Origin: DTU080 sp050945315
Lineage (GTDB): Bacteria; Bacillota; Limnochordia; DTU080
NCBI GenBank assembly: GCA_050945315.1
Contig: JBMNSS010000059.1
Location: 1 to 14,323 of the forward strand
Length of the DNA stretch: 14,323 bases
Reading direction: 5' to 3'
Positions 1-6,976 of this stretch are shown here, piece after piece. The position numbers and the translations under genes were made by a program. A model generated the notes under the pieces. It ran no database searches. It was given only the letters and a program-made list of their open reading frames with translations, and was not told the origin of the DNA. How positions within the stretch are numbered: position 1 is the first letter of the stretch; every line of letters begins with the position of its first letter.

Positions 1-59
1 CTCATGCATTTTTCATAACAGGGCAATACTGGGCGGACATAGAAACACCCTCACACGCA

Positions 60-79
60 AAAAAGCCCGCTAAACGGGC
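60..79 (-). terminator. Second intrinsic terminator, minus strand
   Basis: On the minus strand a perfect 5-bp stem, GCCCG/CGGGC (75-79 with 65-69), with a 5-nt loop, is followed directly by six T residues and then GCG. The T tract lies only on the minus-strand side, so it stops leftward transcripts. It lies about 65 bp beyond the stronger terminator at 142-171 and probably acts as a backup, or ends a short transcript that starts between the two. Confidence 0.6.
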
Positions 80-100
80 ATATCAGCACCAGACAACACT

Positions 101-118
101 ATAGAACATTAGTTCTAT
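101..118. promoter_or_regulatory. Palindrome resembling a Gram-positive LexA (SOS) box
   Basis: ATAGAACATTAGTTCTAT is a perfect 7-bp inverted repeat around a 4-bp centre. Its core, GAAC-N4-GTTC, equals the core of the Bacillus-type LexA/DinR operator. No clear promoter overlaps it and no gene starts next to it inside the window, so a regulated target is not shown. An exact 8-base core match is expected about 0.2 times by chance in a window this size. Confidence 0.25.
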
Positions 119-141
119 CGACTCCCTCCTTCGGCACCAAG

Positions 142-171
142 AAAAATGGGCCTCATCGCAGGCCCATTTTT
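142..171 (-). terminator. Intrinsic terminator of the murA-to-AIRS operon
   Basis: A 12-bp perfect inverted repeat: five A-T pairs flank TGGGCCT/AGGCCCA (147-153 with 160-166) around a 6-nt loop. Read on the minus strand, the GC-rich stem is followed by TTTTTCTT, the usual form of a Rho-independent terminator. It begins 9 bp after the stop codon of the last gene of the run. The symmetry with A/T runs on both sides means it could also act on rightward transcripts. Confidence 0.85.
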
Positions 172-179
172 TGGTACCT

Positions 180-1223
180 TCACTCAGGATCAGCTACGTT
201 CGAGCCAGCCAGAAAGCGCCACAGCTCATCTTCCGCCAGCCGAGGGAGTGGCTGTGTCTCTCCGTTTCGCAGCACGATCACACTGTCTTCTTGCTCAAGC
301 ACCTCGCCGATGATGAAGGCGGGTACACCTACGTCTTCTAAGTGCGCGACAAGCCCCACCCCGTCGGGACATGTAATAAGCATCGTTCCCGAGGAGATAA
401 GTCCCAAGGGATCCAGACCGAGATAATCACAGATGGAGAGTGTCTCAGGGCGAACCGGTATCTTGGCCTTCTCCACGCGAAATCCGAATCCGCAGGCCGC
501 CGCCATCTCATATAGAGCGCCGTAGAGCCCTCCTTCGGTGATGTCATGCATGGCACTTACGCCGAAAGAGGCTGCGGCTATCCCCTCTCTTACGGCACTC
601 AGTTCCTCGAAGAAGCTCGATGCTCTTTTCAGAAGGGAATCCAAGGCGTCCCTTGAGATCTGCGGGTCTTTCTCCTTTGAAGCTTGCCTGATCGTGTCAG
701 CCCACTCATTGGCCAGGATGGCTGTGCCTTCGATACCGATTCCCTTGGTGACTACCACGGCATCGCCCGGCCTGGCTCCCGCCGAGGTCACATAGCGATT
801 CTTTGGGGCTCGGCCGACGGCAGTCAAGACGACGAGTGGAGCGGTAACCCGGGACGTTATCTCGGTATGCCCTCCCAAGACTTCGATTCCTAGCTCTTCG
901 CATCCATGTTCCACTTCATCCATGAGTTGAGTGATCAATGTCTCCTCCGCGTCTTCGGGGAGCAAGAGAACCACTTGAACACCAATCGGATAAGCGCCAT
1001 TGGCTGCTACATCGTTACACGAAACGTGTACGGCGAGTCGGCCCGCCCCCGTAGCTACGCCCGTAATGGGGTCCGTTGATATCACACAGACTTCATCACC
1101 GAAATCGATGACCGCAGAATCCTCCCCCAAGGCGGCGTGAACCAACACGTCACTGCGCCGGTGAACGAAACGTCCGAGGACCAGACGCTCCAACTGCCGC
1201 GGATCAAGCTTTCCTACTCTCAT
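180..1223 (-). CDS. AIR synthase-related protein (PurM/HypE-like fold)
   Basis: A 347-residue protein of the AIR synthase-related superfamily, which includes PurM, ThiL, SelD and HypE; members bind ATP and usually activate a carbonyl or thiocarboxylate substrate. The N-terminal domain (about 1-150) has the GEDSAVIDFGDE segment near residue 33 that carries the usual nucleotide-binding acidic residue, and a CNDVAANGA segment near 69. The C-terminal domain (about 150-340) has the ARPGDAVVVTKGIGIEG loop and an HDITEGG motif. It lacks the C-terminal Pro-Arg-Ile-Cys tail of HypE and the N-terminal Cys/Sec of SelD, so neither of those functions fits; the substrate is unknown. It is the last gene of the run: its ATG overlaps the pyk stop by 4 bases (ATGA), and a GGAGGAGGG ribosome site lies inside the end of pyk. 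Translational coupling to pyk is likely. Confidence 0.85.
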   Translation of the reverse strand: MRVGKLDPRQLERLVLGRFVHRRSDVLVHAALGEDSAVIDFGDEVCVISTDPITGVATGAGRLAVHVSCNDVAANGAYPIGVQVVLLLPEDAEETLITQLMDEVEHGCEELGIEVLGGHTEITSRVTAPLVVLTAVGRAPKNRYVTSAGARPGDAVVVTKGIGIEGTAILANEWADTIRQASKEKDPQISRDALDSLLKRASSFFEELSAVREGIAAASFGVSAMHDITEGGLYGALYEMAAACGFGFRVEKAKIPVRPETLSICDYLGLDPLGLISSGTMLITCPDGVGLVAHLEDVGVPAFIIGEVLEQEDSVIVLRNGETQPLPRLAEDELWRFLAGSNVADPE

Positions 1224-2641
1224 ACAGCATGACCCTCCTCCACCGTCAGCACTTGTAACATGTTTGTGCTTCCCGGAGGACCCGTGCGTACACCGGCGGC
1301 AATGGCGACAGTGTCTCCCGGGCTTATCAGTTGCGAGCGCAACGCAGCATCTATGGCGACGTCAAGCATATGGTCGATGTTGTCTGAGCGGGGCACCACT
1401 AAGGGGTGTACGCCCCAGATCAAAGCCAGTTGTCTGGCTACGTATCTATGAGGTGTCAAAGCGACAACAGGAATTCTTGGGCGGTACTTGGACACTAAAC
1501 GGGCAGTGGCACCTGATTGCGTCGAGCAAAGGATCGCTGACGCGTTGACGCTGGCCGCCGTGGCGCAGGTGGCCCGAGCGATGGCTTCGGCAACGGAGAC
1601 CCGGGCCCGCGGTACGTCGTCTTTGTAGTTGAGAACCTCTTCGGTGCGCTGACTGATCCTGTGCATGGTGCTCACGGCTTCTATCGGGTATTTGCCTACG
1701 GCTGTCTCTCCCGAAAGCATGATGGCATCACTGCCGTCAAAAATGGCATTGGCTACATCCGTTACTTCAGCCCGTGTGGGGCGCGGATTGCGTACCATGG
1801 AATCCAGCATCTGAGTGGCTGTAATCACGGGTTTGCCGGCAGCGTTACACTTTCTTATCAGCATTTTCTGCACCAAGGGCACTTCTTCCGGGGGCAACTC
1901 GATACCCATGTCTCCGCGGGCCACCATGATGCCGTCAGCAGCGGCAATGATCTCGTCGATATGGCGAACCCCTTCCTCGCTTTCCACCTTGGCGATGACC
2001 TGCATCGTGCTGCCGGTATCGGCAATAACGTCTTTTACCGTCTGTACGTGGTCAGCCCGCCTGACAAATGAAGCCGCTATGAAATCACAGCCGTGCTCGG
2101 CGGCGAAACGGATATGCTCAATGTCCCGTTGGCCCAAAGGAGGAAGGTCCACCGCCACGCCCGGGAGAGTGAGCCCTTTGCGAGACTTAAGCTCGCCGCC
2201 GGTGACCACGACACACACGACCGCAGAGCCTGAAACCGATTCCACATGCAGCTCAAGCAGACCGTCATCCAAAAAGACGACATTACCGGGCCTTACATCA
2301 AGAGGGAGTTTGGGGTAGTCAACAAAGATTGCGTCGCCGTCTTCAGCGGCTCTGGGATCTACGGTGAGGGTCACACGCTCCCCTTTCGCCACCATGCGCT
2401 TCCCGACCGGGACATCTCCGATTCGTATTTTGGGACCTTGGATATCGAGCAGAATGCCGACAGAGCGTTTTGCTCGGGCTTCCGCTTCGCGGATATTGGC
2501 AATGCGCGTTACGAACTCATCCGAGCTGCCATGTGAGCAGTTCAGGCGCGCCACGTCCATGCCGGCAGCGACCAGTGCTTCAACTTGGTCAAGGCTTTCA
2601 GTGGCGGGTCCGATGGTGCAGACGATCTTGGTTCTGCGCAA
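1220..2641 (-). CDS. pyk: Pyruvate kinase
   Basis: Catalyses phosphoenolpyruvate + ADP to pyruvate + ATP, the last step of glycolysis. The TKIVCTIGPA start, NCSHG motif, catalytic lysine in AKVESEEG, GDMGIELP metal site, and TATQMLDSM and SGETAVGKYP motifs are all present. At 473 residues it matches the E. coli-type enzyme and lacks the extra C-terminal PEP-utiliser-like domain of Bacillus Pyk. The frame stays open to a TTG at 2713 that overlaps the pfkA stop. I chose the TTG at 2641 because homologues begin exactly there and AAAGGG lies about 10 bases upstream, while the 2713 start has no ribosome site. The segment D-I-Q-G-P-K-I-R-I (Lys at residue 71 where K+-dependent enzymes have Glu) predicts activity independent of K+. 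The pfkA-pyk order is the usual one in Bacillota. Confidence 0.96.
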   Translation of the reverse strand: MRRTKIVCTIGPATESLDQVEALVAAGMDVARLNCSHGSSDEFVTRIANIREAEARAKRSVGILLDIQGPKIRIGDVPVGKRMVAKGERVTLTVDPRAAEDGDAIFVDYPKLPLDVRPGNVVFLDDGLLELHVESVSGSAVVCVVVTGGELKSRKGLTLPGVAVDLPPLGQRDIEHIRFAAEHGCDFIAASFVRRADHVQTVKDVIADTGSTMQVIAKVESEEGVRHIDEIIAAADGIMVARGDMGIELPPEEVPLVQKMLIRKCNAAGKPVITATQMLDSMVRNPRPTRAEVTDVANAIFDGSDAIMLSGETAVGKYPIEAVSTMHRISQRTEEVLNYKDDVPRARVSVAEAIARATCATAASVNASAILCSTQSGATARLVSKYRPRIPVVALTPHRYVARQLALIWGVHPLVVPRSDNIDHMLDVAIDAALRSQLISPGDTVAIAAGVRTGPPGSTNMLQVLTVEEGHAV

Positions 2642-2709
2642 GCCCCTACACCCTTTCTCAGGAAAGTCAAGTATGATGAAAACAGTGTTCGATCGCGCTG
2701 AACCGGTGC

Positions 2710-3717
2710 TCAAATAGAAGATAAGACATGGGCGAGGCTATATAGGACCGGGTCAATGCTCTTGCGCATGGCCAAAGCCTCATCAATATCGAAGGTCCGA
2801 ATATCACCTTTTACCATGCTGACTACTCGGCCACCCCTATCCGCGGCCAACAAACCTACTGCAGCGTGCCCAAGACGGGATGCTACTATCTGATCCAGAG
2901 CTGTCGGGGTTCCACCTCGTTGCAGGTGACCGAGAATGGTGATTCGAGTCTCCAGCCCTGTCTTTTCCATAATGTAATTCCCCACGTACATGGCAGCGGA
3001 CTTGGGGCCGCCTTTCGCCGCCCAGGCTTCAGTGCCGACTCCTTCAGCGACCACGACTATGCTGTGGGCTTTGCCGACCCGAAAGGCGAAGGATATGCGG
3101 GCACAGACTCCATCGAGGTCAGCGGGAACCTCGGGGATCAAGATGGACTCGGCTCCACCCGCTAGGCCGGCATTAAGAGCTATATAGCCCGCCTCCCGGC
3201 CCATCACCTCGACTACGATGATGCGCTCATGCGAAGTAGCGGTATCCCGGATCTTGTTTATGGCACCGACCACGGTATTGACGGCTGTGTCGAAACCGAT
3301 CGCCTGATCTGTACAGGGAATGTCGTTGTCAATGGTTGCAGGGATAGCGACCACAGGCACGCCGGCGTGAACCAGATCACGCGCACCACGAAAAGATCCG
3401 TCGCCTCCGAGAACAATCAGTCCGTCGATGCTGAGGCGTTTGAGAACTCCAAGTGCCTTGGCCAGCCCTTCCGGCGTCTTGAACTCCTCGCTGCGCGCAC
3501 TGCGTAGTATGGTGCCTCCTCGGTGTATGATATCGGCGACCGATCGAGATGTGAGCTCTACGAGCGCGCCCTGAATTAAACCTTGAAACCCCCTCTCAAT
3601 ACCGAAAACCCGAATACCTTCAGATAACGCGCTACGCACAACCGCGCGAATGGCGGCGTTCATTCCGGGGGCGTCTCCGCCGCTTGTAAGAACGCCGATT
3701 CGAGCCGGCTTGGGCAT
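2710..3717 (-). CDS. pfkA: 6-phosphofructokinase, ATP-dependent
   Basis: Phosphorylates fructose 6-phosphate to fructose 1,6-bisphosphate, the committed glycolytic step. Motifs along the 335 residues: RIGVLTSGGDAPGMNA at the N-terminus, GGDGSFRGA (104-112), TIDND with catalytic Asp130, TSHER for substrate contact and VMGREAG. A Gly follows GGD (residue 107), as in ATP-dependent enzymes; pyrophosphate-dependent ones have Asp there and Lys before TIDND. Here that second position is Ala (PATIDND) instead of the usual Gly, a mild deviation. The frame is open to a TTG at 3792, but the ATG at 3717 has an AGGAGGG site 7 bases upstream and gives the family's N-terminus. It lies 92 bp after accA and ahead of pyk. 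Confidence 0.97.
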   Translation of the reverse strand: MPKPARIGVLTSGGDAPGMNAAIRAVVRSALSEGIRVFGIERGFQGLIQGALVELTSRSVADIIHRGGTILRSARSEEFKTPEGLAKALGVLKRLSIDGLIVLGGDGSFRGARDLVHAGVPVVAIPATIDNDIPCTDQAIGFDTAVNTVVGAINKIRDTATSHERIIVVEVMGREAGYIALNAGLAGGAESILIPEVPADLDGVCARISFAFRVGKAHSIVVVAEGVGTEAWAAKGGPKSAAMYVGNYIMEKTGLETRITILGHLQRGGTPTALDQIVASRLGHAAVGLLAADRGGRVVSMVKGDIRTFDIDEALAMRKSIDPVLYSLAHVLSSI

Positions 3718-3809
3718 GGCATATCCCTCCTGCCGAAGCACTTCTTTAGTGATGCGGAAGCGGCAAGAATGGTCGCGATCGGGAATGAGCAATAAGGCCT
3801 TAAAGCTTG

Positions 3810-4778
3810 CTATCCCAGAGGGCTAGTCTGACCAATCCTTCTGTATCGTTCCAGTCGCTTCGCAATGAGTTGTGATGATGGTGTCTGAGAAAGCTCAGCC
3901 AGATGCCGCACTATAGCTGCTTTTATGGTGGCGGCAGTTGCAGCAGGGTCTCGATGGGCTCCTCCGAGCGGTTCAGGGAGGACTTCATCAATAACACCCA
4001 TCTCGAGCAGATCAGGTGCAGTAAGACGCAGTACGGCAGCCGCGTCTTCGGCACGGGCGGTATCTTTCCATAGGATCTGAGCGCACATTTCCGGGGAAAT
4101 CACGGAGTACCACGCATTCTCCAGCATGAGTACTCTGTCCCCCACTCCGATGGCCAATGCTCCTCCGCTGCCGCCTTCACCAGTAATGATACAGATAATC
4201 GGAACTCGGAGAAAAGACATATGACGGATGCACTCAGCAATCACTACCCCTTGGCCTCTCTCTTCGGCCTCGACACCGGGGTAGGCGCCGACCACATCTA
4301 TGAGGGATACAACCGGTCGGCCGAATTTCCCAGCTTGGCGCATCAGGCGTAAAGCTTTGCGATAACCTTCAGGATGCGGTAGACCGAAATTGCGCCGAAT
4401 GCTTTCCTTCGTGTCTCGTCCCCTCGCCTTTTGTGGTCCTAAGACAGTGACGGGCCGTCCGTCAAGATAGGCGATGCCCCCAACGATCGCTGCGTCATCG
4501 CGCACGGTCCGGTCGCCGTGCAATTCGACAAAACCTGTGAAAATGGATTCAATATAATCAAGAGTCGTCGGGCGATCCTTATGACGAGCCATTTGAACCC
4601 GTTGCCACGGAGTTATATCTGCATAGATCTCTTGACGAAGGCTATCGGCCTTGCGCTCCAGCGTATGAATCTCTTCCGTGAAATCGATGCCTTTTTCCTT
4701 CGTAAAGTCTTGCAGTTCTTTGATGCGCTTTTCCAATTCAACGAGTGGTTTCTCCCACTCGAAGATGCTGTTGACCAC
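3810..4778 (-). CDS. accA: Acetyl-CoA carboxylase carboxyltransferase subunit alpha (divergent)
   Basis: With AccD it transfers the carboxyl group from biotin to acetyl-CoA, giving malonyl-CoA for fatty-acid synthesis in the cytoplasm. The 322 residues show an N-terminal helical segment (about 1-55), then a crotonase-fold core with RRNFGLPHPEGYRKALRLM (128-146), the oxyanion loop GEGGSGGALAIG (200-211) and the EPLGGAHRDP tail. Three normally well conserved spots differ: GHQKGR-type is GPQKARGR with two extra residues (114-121), DTPGAYPG-type is DVVGAYPG (161-168), and SPEG is SPEM (228-231). It starts with GTG, 5 bases after the stop of the preceding small ORF, whose end contains the AGGTGA ribosome site, so translation is probably coupled. 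In Bacillus the order is accD-accA-pfkA-pyk; accD is absent here. Confidence 0.95.
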   Translation of the reverse strand: MVNSIFEWEKPLVELEKRIKELQDFTKEKGIDFTEEIHTLERKADSLRQEIYADITPWQRVQMARHKDRPTTLDYIESIFTGFVELHGDRTVRDDAAIVGGIAYLDGRPVTVLGPQKARGRDTKESIRRNFGLPHPEGYRKALRLMRQAGKFGRPVVSLIDVVGAYPGVEAEERGQGVVIAECIRHMSFLRVPIICIITGEGGSGGALAIGVGDRVLMLENAWYSVISPEMCAQILWKDTARAEDAAAVLRLTAPDLLEMGVIDEVLPEPLGGAHRDPAATAATIKAAIVRHLAELSQTPSSQLIAKRLERYRRIGQTSPLG

Positions 4779-4783
4779 TTAGC

Positions 4784-4984
4784 TCACCTACCCATGAGGG
4801 CCCTCCCCAGCAACTGACAGGCTTCATCGAGCTCTGCCTCAGGCACGAGGATCTCATAATGGCGGATCTCGCCGTGTTTATGTCTTATTTGCCGCGAACG
4901 GGCAAGTATTCCGTTTTTGCTCAATTCGTCGAGGATACGATCAGCCGCGCTACTTGAGCGAGCCACGTAGACGACTACCCACAC
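4784..4984 (-). CDS. Small conserved-type protein upstream of accA, function unknown
   Basis: A 66-residue protein with no signal peptide or membrane segment. It opens with the hydrophobic strand WVVVYVA, then a helix with alternating charge (AADRILDELSKNG), a basic strand around residues 28-38 and the strand HYEILVPEAELDEA. This layout (strand-helix-strand-strand-helix, 'EILVPE' ending) resembles the small DUF2007-type 'signal transducing' proteins and small ORFs beside accA or pfkA in other Clostridia; I recall that neighbourhood but cannot confirm it here. The GTG start has a very good GGGGAGGT site 7 bases upstream. It ends 5 bases before accA, taking the place where accD would be expected. 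It is too small to replace AccD and has no Cys4 zinc motif. Confidence 0.75.
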   Translation of the reverse strand: MWVVVYVARSSSAADRILDELSKNGILARSRQIRHKHGEIRHYEILVPEAELDEACQLLGRALMGR

Positions 4985-5032
4985 TCCGTGTACCTCCCCG
5001 GAAACGACAAGATGAAGAGCGAGCGCGCGTGC

Positions 5033-5287
5033 TTAATGAAATATCGCCTCGGCACGCTGTAGTATCGCCCCGACGTCGATAAGTCTTGCATGAGGCAAGG
5101 ACTTGAGGGTGGCTAGAAGGGTTGTCTGCCAGGCGCGGCTCCATGGAAGCAGGCGTTGACGTAGCAGCGTGACTGTGACGGCTCCGGCCATATAAATAAC
5201 GGAAGCACCGATAGCTACCGGCCTCCGACGAAAAAACAGGTGTACCAAGACTGCTGTGTCATGGACTTTGTCTAAAAGGCGTCGCAC
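5033..5287 (-). CDS. Small hypothetical protein with one membrane segment
   Basis: A basic 84-residue protein that I do not recognise. After an amphipathic N-terminus (about 1-20) and a FFRRRP basic patch comes a hydrophobic stretch of about 20 residues (near 24-43, VAIGASVIYMAGAVTVTLL), probably one transmembrane helix with the positive N-terminal side inside. The tail is soluble and ends in IFH. The frame is open to a TTG at 5305, but an AGGAGG site lies 6 bases before the GTG at 5287, so that start is preferred. It begins 23 bases after the mtrB stop and ends 48 bases before the next small ORF, all on the same strand. The ribosome site and tight spacing support a real gene; function is unknown. 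Confidence 0.6.
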   Translation of the reverse strand: MRRLLDKVHDTAVLVHLFFRRRPVAIGASVIYMAGAVTVTLLRQRLLPWSRAWQTTLLATLKSLPHARLIDVGAILQRAEAIFH

Positions 5288-5310
5288 CAGGGCCCTCCTG
5301 TTCAATCGGT

Positions 5311-5541
5311 TCAGTCACCGGATTCGGCCTCACCGTGTTTCGTCCACACATGAGCCCGACCACGGATCTTGATAGCCGAGGTGTGCTCGGTAAATTGGGC
5401 TATCAGGAGTTCTCCCTTGTCCAGCTTTTCAGTGTGGTGAAATTTTGTATCGCTGCCACGCGTTAGACCAATGATTGTCACTCCGTCTTCTAACGCTTTG
5501 ACCATAATGAAATCAGCACAGATAGGTATCTGGTTATCCAT
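5311..5541 (-). CDS. mtrB: Trp RNA-binding attenuation protein (TRAP)
   Basis: A 76-residue homologue of Bacillus subtilis MtrB, the ring-forming (11-mer) protein that, when bound to tryptophan, wraps RNA carrying GAG/UAG repeats and turns off trp operon expression. Recognition is strong: the block from DFIMVKALEDG through GLTRGSDTKFHH, EKLDKGE and IAQFTEHTSAIKIRG aligns with B. subtilis TRAP without gaps, with a two-residue longer N-terminus. The three RNA-contacting residues Lys37, Lys56 and Arg58 of B. subtilis are present as Lys39, Lys58 and Arg60, and the Thr-rich tryptophan pocket (T27, T32, T51, T54) is kept. Its ATG lies inside the end of murA (8-base overlap), with AAGGAAG upstream, so it is co-transcribed with murA. 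In B. subtilis it sits with folE (mtrA); neither folE nor trp genes are visible here. Confidence 0.95.
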   Translation of the reverse strand: MDNQIPICADFIMVKALEDGVTIIGLTRGSDTKFHHTEKLDKGELLIAQFTEHTSAIKIRGRAHVWTKHGEAESGD

Positions 5542-6856
5542 TCTGGCCCACTTCCTTTTGTAATCGCAGTACGGAAAAGCTTATCTCTTGGCTCATTGAG
5601 TCCGGTGATTCCTCTCTGAGCACATCGGCTCCTAGAGTATGAAGTTTCTCGCTCAGTCCTTCGTATCCTCTGTCAAGTATCTCCAAACCCGAGATCCGGG
5701 TCTCGCCGACGGCGCCTAAAGCAGCGACCACTAGGGCCGCTCCTGCCCGAAGATCTGTGGCCTCTACGGGAGCGCCCGACAATTGCTTGACGCCTCGCAC
5801 AATCGCCGTATCATGCTCGACACGAATATCCGCTCCCATTCGTCGCAACTCATCGACGTACCGGAATCTGTCAAAGATCGTCTCCCGAATGACGCTCGTC
5901 CCGTCGGCAGTAGACATCAAAGCGACGAAAGGTTGCTGGAGATCGGTAGGAAATCCCGGGTACGGTGCAGTCTCCACGTCACAGGCCCTGTGTTTGCCCC
6001 GAGAGACAATGAGGATGCTGCTATCGTCCTCTTTGATCGCAACTCCGGCTTCGATTAGCTTAAGGATCGGTGAACGCAGATGTTCAGGCGTTACATCCTT
6101 CAGTAACACCTCTCCACCGGCCATGGCCGCACACATAAGATAGGTTCCCGCCTCTATACGATCACAGATGATACCGTATTCGGTGCCATGGAGTCTATTG
6201 ACTCCTTCTATCCGAATCACATCTGTGCCTGCGCCGCGCACCCGAGCGCCCATGCTGTTGAGAAAGATTGCCAGGTCCACGACTTCAGGCTCCTTGGCCG
6301 CGTTCTCCAAGATAGTGACACCTTCCGCTCTGGTGGCGGCGATCATGAGATTGATGGTGGTACCTACGCTGGAACGATTGATAAAGACACTTGTGCCTTC
6401 CAGTCGTGACGAAATTGCTTTGACGTATCCGTGCTCGATGGTCACCTTTGCGCCCAGCTGTTGGAAACCACGAATATGAAAATCGACGGGTCTTGAACCT
6501 ATGGCACATCCTCCGGGGAGTGGAACTTCTGCACAGCCAAGACGGCCCAATAGCAGGCCCGCTGTATAGAACGAGCCGCGTTCACGCCTGACAAGATCAT
6601 ACGGAGCTCTATGGTCGTTGATCCCGGCACCTTTAACGTGGATGCGGCCTTTGTCATCCATGTAGACCTCAGCACCCAGGCTTCTGAGGATGAGGCAGAC
6701 CGTCAAGACAGAGGTGTCACGTGGCACGTTGTCTATTATGCTTTCTTCATCGCTCAGTGCCGCCGCTATTAAGATGGGCATGGCACTGTTTTTGGATCCG
6801 CTAACCGAGATCTCCCCCCGTAGGGGGTTACCACCCCGGATAATGAGATGCGCCAT
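5534..6856 (-). CDS. murA: UDP-N-acetylglucosamine 1-carboxyvinyltransferase
   Basis: Transfers enolpyruvate from PEP to UDP-GlcNAc, the first committed step of peptidoglycan synthesis, in the cytoplasm. The 440 residues form the usual two-lobed EPSP synthase-type fold. Lys22-Asn23 (GSKNSA), catalytic Cys117 (LPGGCAIGSRPVD) and Asp305 (PGFPTDLQ) are present. Cys at position 117 means the fosfomycin-sensitive form. The segment VRRERGSFYTAGLLLGR (89-105) differs from the common MRASF..GPLLAR form at several places. The ATG has an ideal AGGAGGT site 6 bases upstream. It is followed with overlap by mtrB and heads a dense run of genes in the same direction. Bacillota often have two MurA paralogues; I cannot tell which one this is. 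Confidence 0.97.
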   Translation of the reverse strand: MAHLIIRGGNPLRGEISVSGSKNSAMPILIAAALSDEESIIDNVPRDTSVLTVCLILRSLGAEVYMDDKGRIHVKGAGINDHRAPYDLVRRERGSFYTAGLLLGRLGCAEVPLPGGCAIGSRPVDFHIRGFQQLGAKVTIEHGYVKAISSRLEGTSVFINRSSVGTTINLMIAATRAEGVTILENAAKEPEVVDLAIFLNSMGARVRGAGTDVIRIEGVNRLHGTEYGIICDRIEAGTYLMCAAMAGGEVLLKDVTPEHLRSPILKLIEAGVAIKEDDSSILIVSRGKHRACDVETAPYPGFPTDLQQPFVALMSTADGTSVIRETIFDRFRYVDELRRMGADIRVEHDTAIVRGVKQLSGAPVEATDLRAGAALVVAALGAVGETRISGLEILDRGYEGLSEKLHTLGADVLREESPDSMSQEISFSVLRLQKEVGQNG

Positions 6857-6876
6857 TCAGTGACCTCCTAGATCAA

Positions 6877-6920
6877 GCCTCTTGCCGAGGCGTGAAGGCC
6901 CGGCCGGGTCTTGCCGGGCC
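6877..6920 (-). promoter_or_regulatory. Two GC-rich hairpins in the murA leader
   Basis: Between the small CBM protein gene and murA lie two neighbouring hairpins: GGCCCGGC/GCCGGGCC (6897-6904 with 6913-6920, 8 bp, 8-nt loop) and GCCTC/GAGGC (6877-6881 with 6887-6891, 5 bp, 5-nt loop). Neither is followed by a T tract on the minus strand, so an ordinary intrinsic terminator is not supported. They could be a weak terminator, an RNA-stability element or leader structure 20-60 bases before the murA ribosome site. Confidence 0.45.
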
Positions 6921-6976
6921 CTGTTACATCACACGCTTGCTTCCATAGCCAAGGGCTGCTTTCCTGCTACGGCCGC

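Larger units (their letters stand above)
1..141. other. Intergenic end region with no gene seen
   Basis: No convincing coding region is visible between the left edge and the main operon terminator. The segment holds a second intrinsic terminator (about 60-79) and a LexA-like palindrome (101-118), listed separately. The first 57 bases show no recognisable element; a gene could begin or end just outside the window. Confidence 0.5.

Noticed and set aside
180..1223. Hydrogenase maturation HypE or selenophosphate synthase SelD
   Set aside because: No C-terminal Cys tail for HypE, no N-terminal Cys/Sec and Gly-rich loop for SelD, and no hyp or sel genes nearby.
1815..2318. Plus-strand open frames across pyk and other minus-strand genes
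   Set aside because: They lie opposite well recognised genes, have no ribosome sites or family features, and are expected shadows in a GC-rich sequence.
2642..2713. N-terminal extension of pyruvate kinase from a TTG overlapping the pfkA stop
   Set aside because: The extra 24 residues are not part of the Pyk family and there is no ribosome site before that TTG; the TTG at 2641 has one and gives the family N-terminus.
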